Source of the DNA: Rhodospirillaceae bacterium
Lineage (GTDB): Bacteria; Pseudomonadota; Alphaproteobacteria; DSM-16000; Inquilinaceae
Length of the DNA stretch: 13,763 nucleotides
Direction of reading: 5' to 3'
Assembly (NCBI GenBank): GCA_020425485.1
Contig: JAGQRL010000186.1
Coordinates: forward strand, 1-13,763
Part shown: positions 13,371 through 13,763 of the stretch, piece after piece
How positions within the stretch are numbered: the stretch's first letter is position 1
Layout of the letters: each line of letters begins with the position of its first letter
Made by a program: the position numbers and the translations under genes
The notes under the pieces: generated by a model
The model's input: only the letters and a program-made list of their open reading frames with translations
Database searches by the model: none
What the model was told of the DNA's origin: nothing

Positions 13371-13763
13371 CTAGCCGTGCTGCGGCTGAGCGGCTTGTTG
13401 GGTGGTCAGGTCGGTGAGCCAGTCGGCAACGTCGGCGATGCGCAGGTCGATATGCGGAGCCGCCTCAGGCGGTGCCGCCCACGCCTCCCCGGTATCGACC
13501 CACACGGTGGTCATGCCACGCCGGTGGGCGGGCACCAGGTTGGCGGCGATGTCTTCCACCATCACCGCGCGGGTGGGATCGATGCCGAGGTGTTCGATCA
13601 TGCGGTCATAGGTTTCCGGATCGGGCTTGGGCACGTAGCCGCCGGCGACGATGTCCCAGATGGCATCGAAGCGGTCGCCGACGCCGAGCCGCGCCATCAC
13701 GCTTTGGGCGTGCCGGGCCGAGCCGTTGGTGAACACCACCTTGCGGCCGGGCAGGGCGGCCAG
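13371..13763 (-). CDS. HAD-family hydrolase, probable pyrimidine 5'-nucleotidase (N-terminus beyond window)
   Basis: This is the C-terminal 130 residues of a HAD-superfamily phosphatase whose 5' part, including the nucleophile DxD motif, lies beyond the right edge. The frame is open to the last base. Seen here are motif II in VVFTNGSARHA (Thr-Asn-Gly), motif III lysine in GGYVPKPDPETYDRM, and motif IV acidic residues in VMVEDIAANLVPAHRRGMTTVWV. The combination TNG...HA, PKPDPE and VEDxxxNL is typical of the SDT1-like pyrimidine 5'-nucleotidase group, which dephosphorylates nucleoside monophosphates such as UMP. Many relatives are loosely annotated as phosphoglycolate phosphatases. The protein ends in a Gln/Ala-rich tail. 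It is the first visible gene of the minus-strand run leading to dapD and dapE. Confidence 0.85.
   Translation of the reverse strand: MAALPGRKVVFTNGSARHAQSVMARLGVGDRFDAIWDIVAGGYVPKPDPETYDRMIEHLGIDPTRAVMVEDIAANLVPAHRRGMTTVWVDTGEAWAAPPEAAPHIDLRIADVADWLTDLTTQQAAQPQHG

Overview
This high-GC window reads as chromosomal, housekeeping DNA from an alphaproteobacterium, most likely Rhodospirillales-like. That placement is inferred from three things. The isoprenoid block has the order HDAC-like deacetylase, xseB, ispA, dxs. The lysine block pairs dapD and dapE with a pyrimidine-nucleotidase-type HAD protein. There is an Flp-type pilin whose upstream region carries a CtrA-like TTAACCAT motif. No rRNA, tRNA, CRISPR array, insertion sequence or phage gene was seen. 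Both ends cut through genes: dxs at the left and the HAD phosphatase at the right.

Region 1 (1-2640, minus strand). Transcription runs right to left: histone-deacetylase-family amidohydrolase, xseB, ispA, then after about 250 bp dxs. ispA and dxs serve isoprenoid synthesis (DXP pathway entry and prenyl diphosphate elongation). xseB encodes the small subunit of exonuclease VII and is coupled to ispA by an ATGA overlap. The deacetylase-xseB spacer holds a strong stem-loop and a four-copy tandem repeat whose units each carry a GGAG motif. A 12-bp tandem duplication sits across the ispA stop codon, and two adjacent dyads lie upstream of dxs.

Region 2 (2641-7183, plus strand). A divergent intergenic region leads into a two-gene RND efflux system: a periplasmic adaptor and a 1070-residue inner-membrane permease. 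There is no outer-membrane channel gene and no regulator gene alongside. The permease has substitutions at two positions of the classical AcrB proton relay.

Region 3 (7184-8529, minus strand). A TusA-like sulfur carrier, a DUF423 membrane protein and a lone Flp/Fap pilin follow. The pilin has an AT-rich upstream region that it shares with the divergent fmt.

Region 4 (8530-10223, plus strand). fmt and truA overlap by 19 bp and serve translation initiation and tRNA modification.

Region 5 (10213-13763, minus strand). A HAD-family phosphatase, a small unrecognised protein, dapD, dapE and a conserved-looking membrane protein form a run of tightly spaced genes. dapD and dapE catalyse the succinylation and desuccinylation steps of lysine/diaminopimelate synthesis. 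The membrane gene overlaps dapE by 4 bp and runs 11 bp into the end of truA from the opposite strand.

No convincing new multi-gene system is visible. The most interesting points are the repeat-borne Shine-Dalgarno array before xseB, the CtrA-like site ahead of the orphan pilin, the relay substitutions in the RND permease, and two unassigned proteins in the dap cluster.
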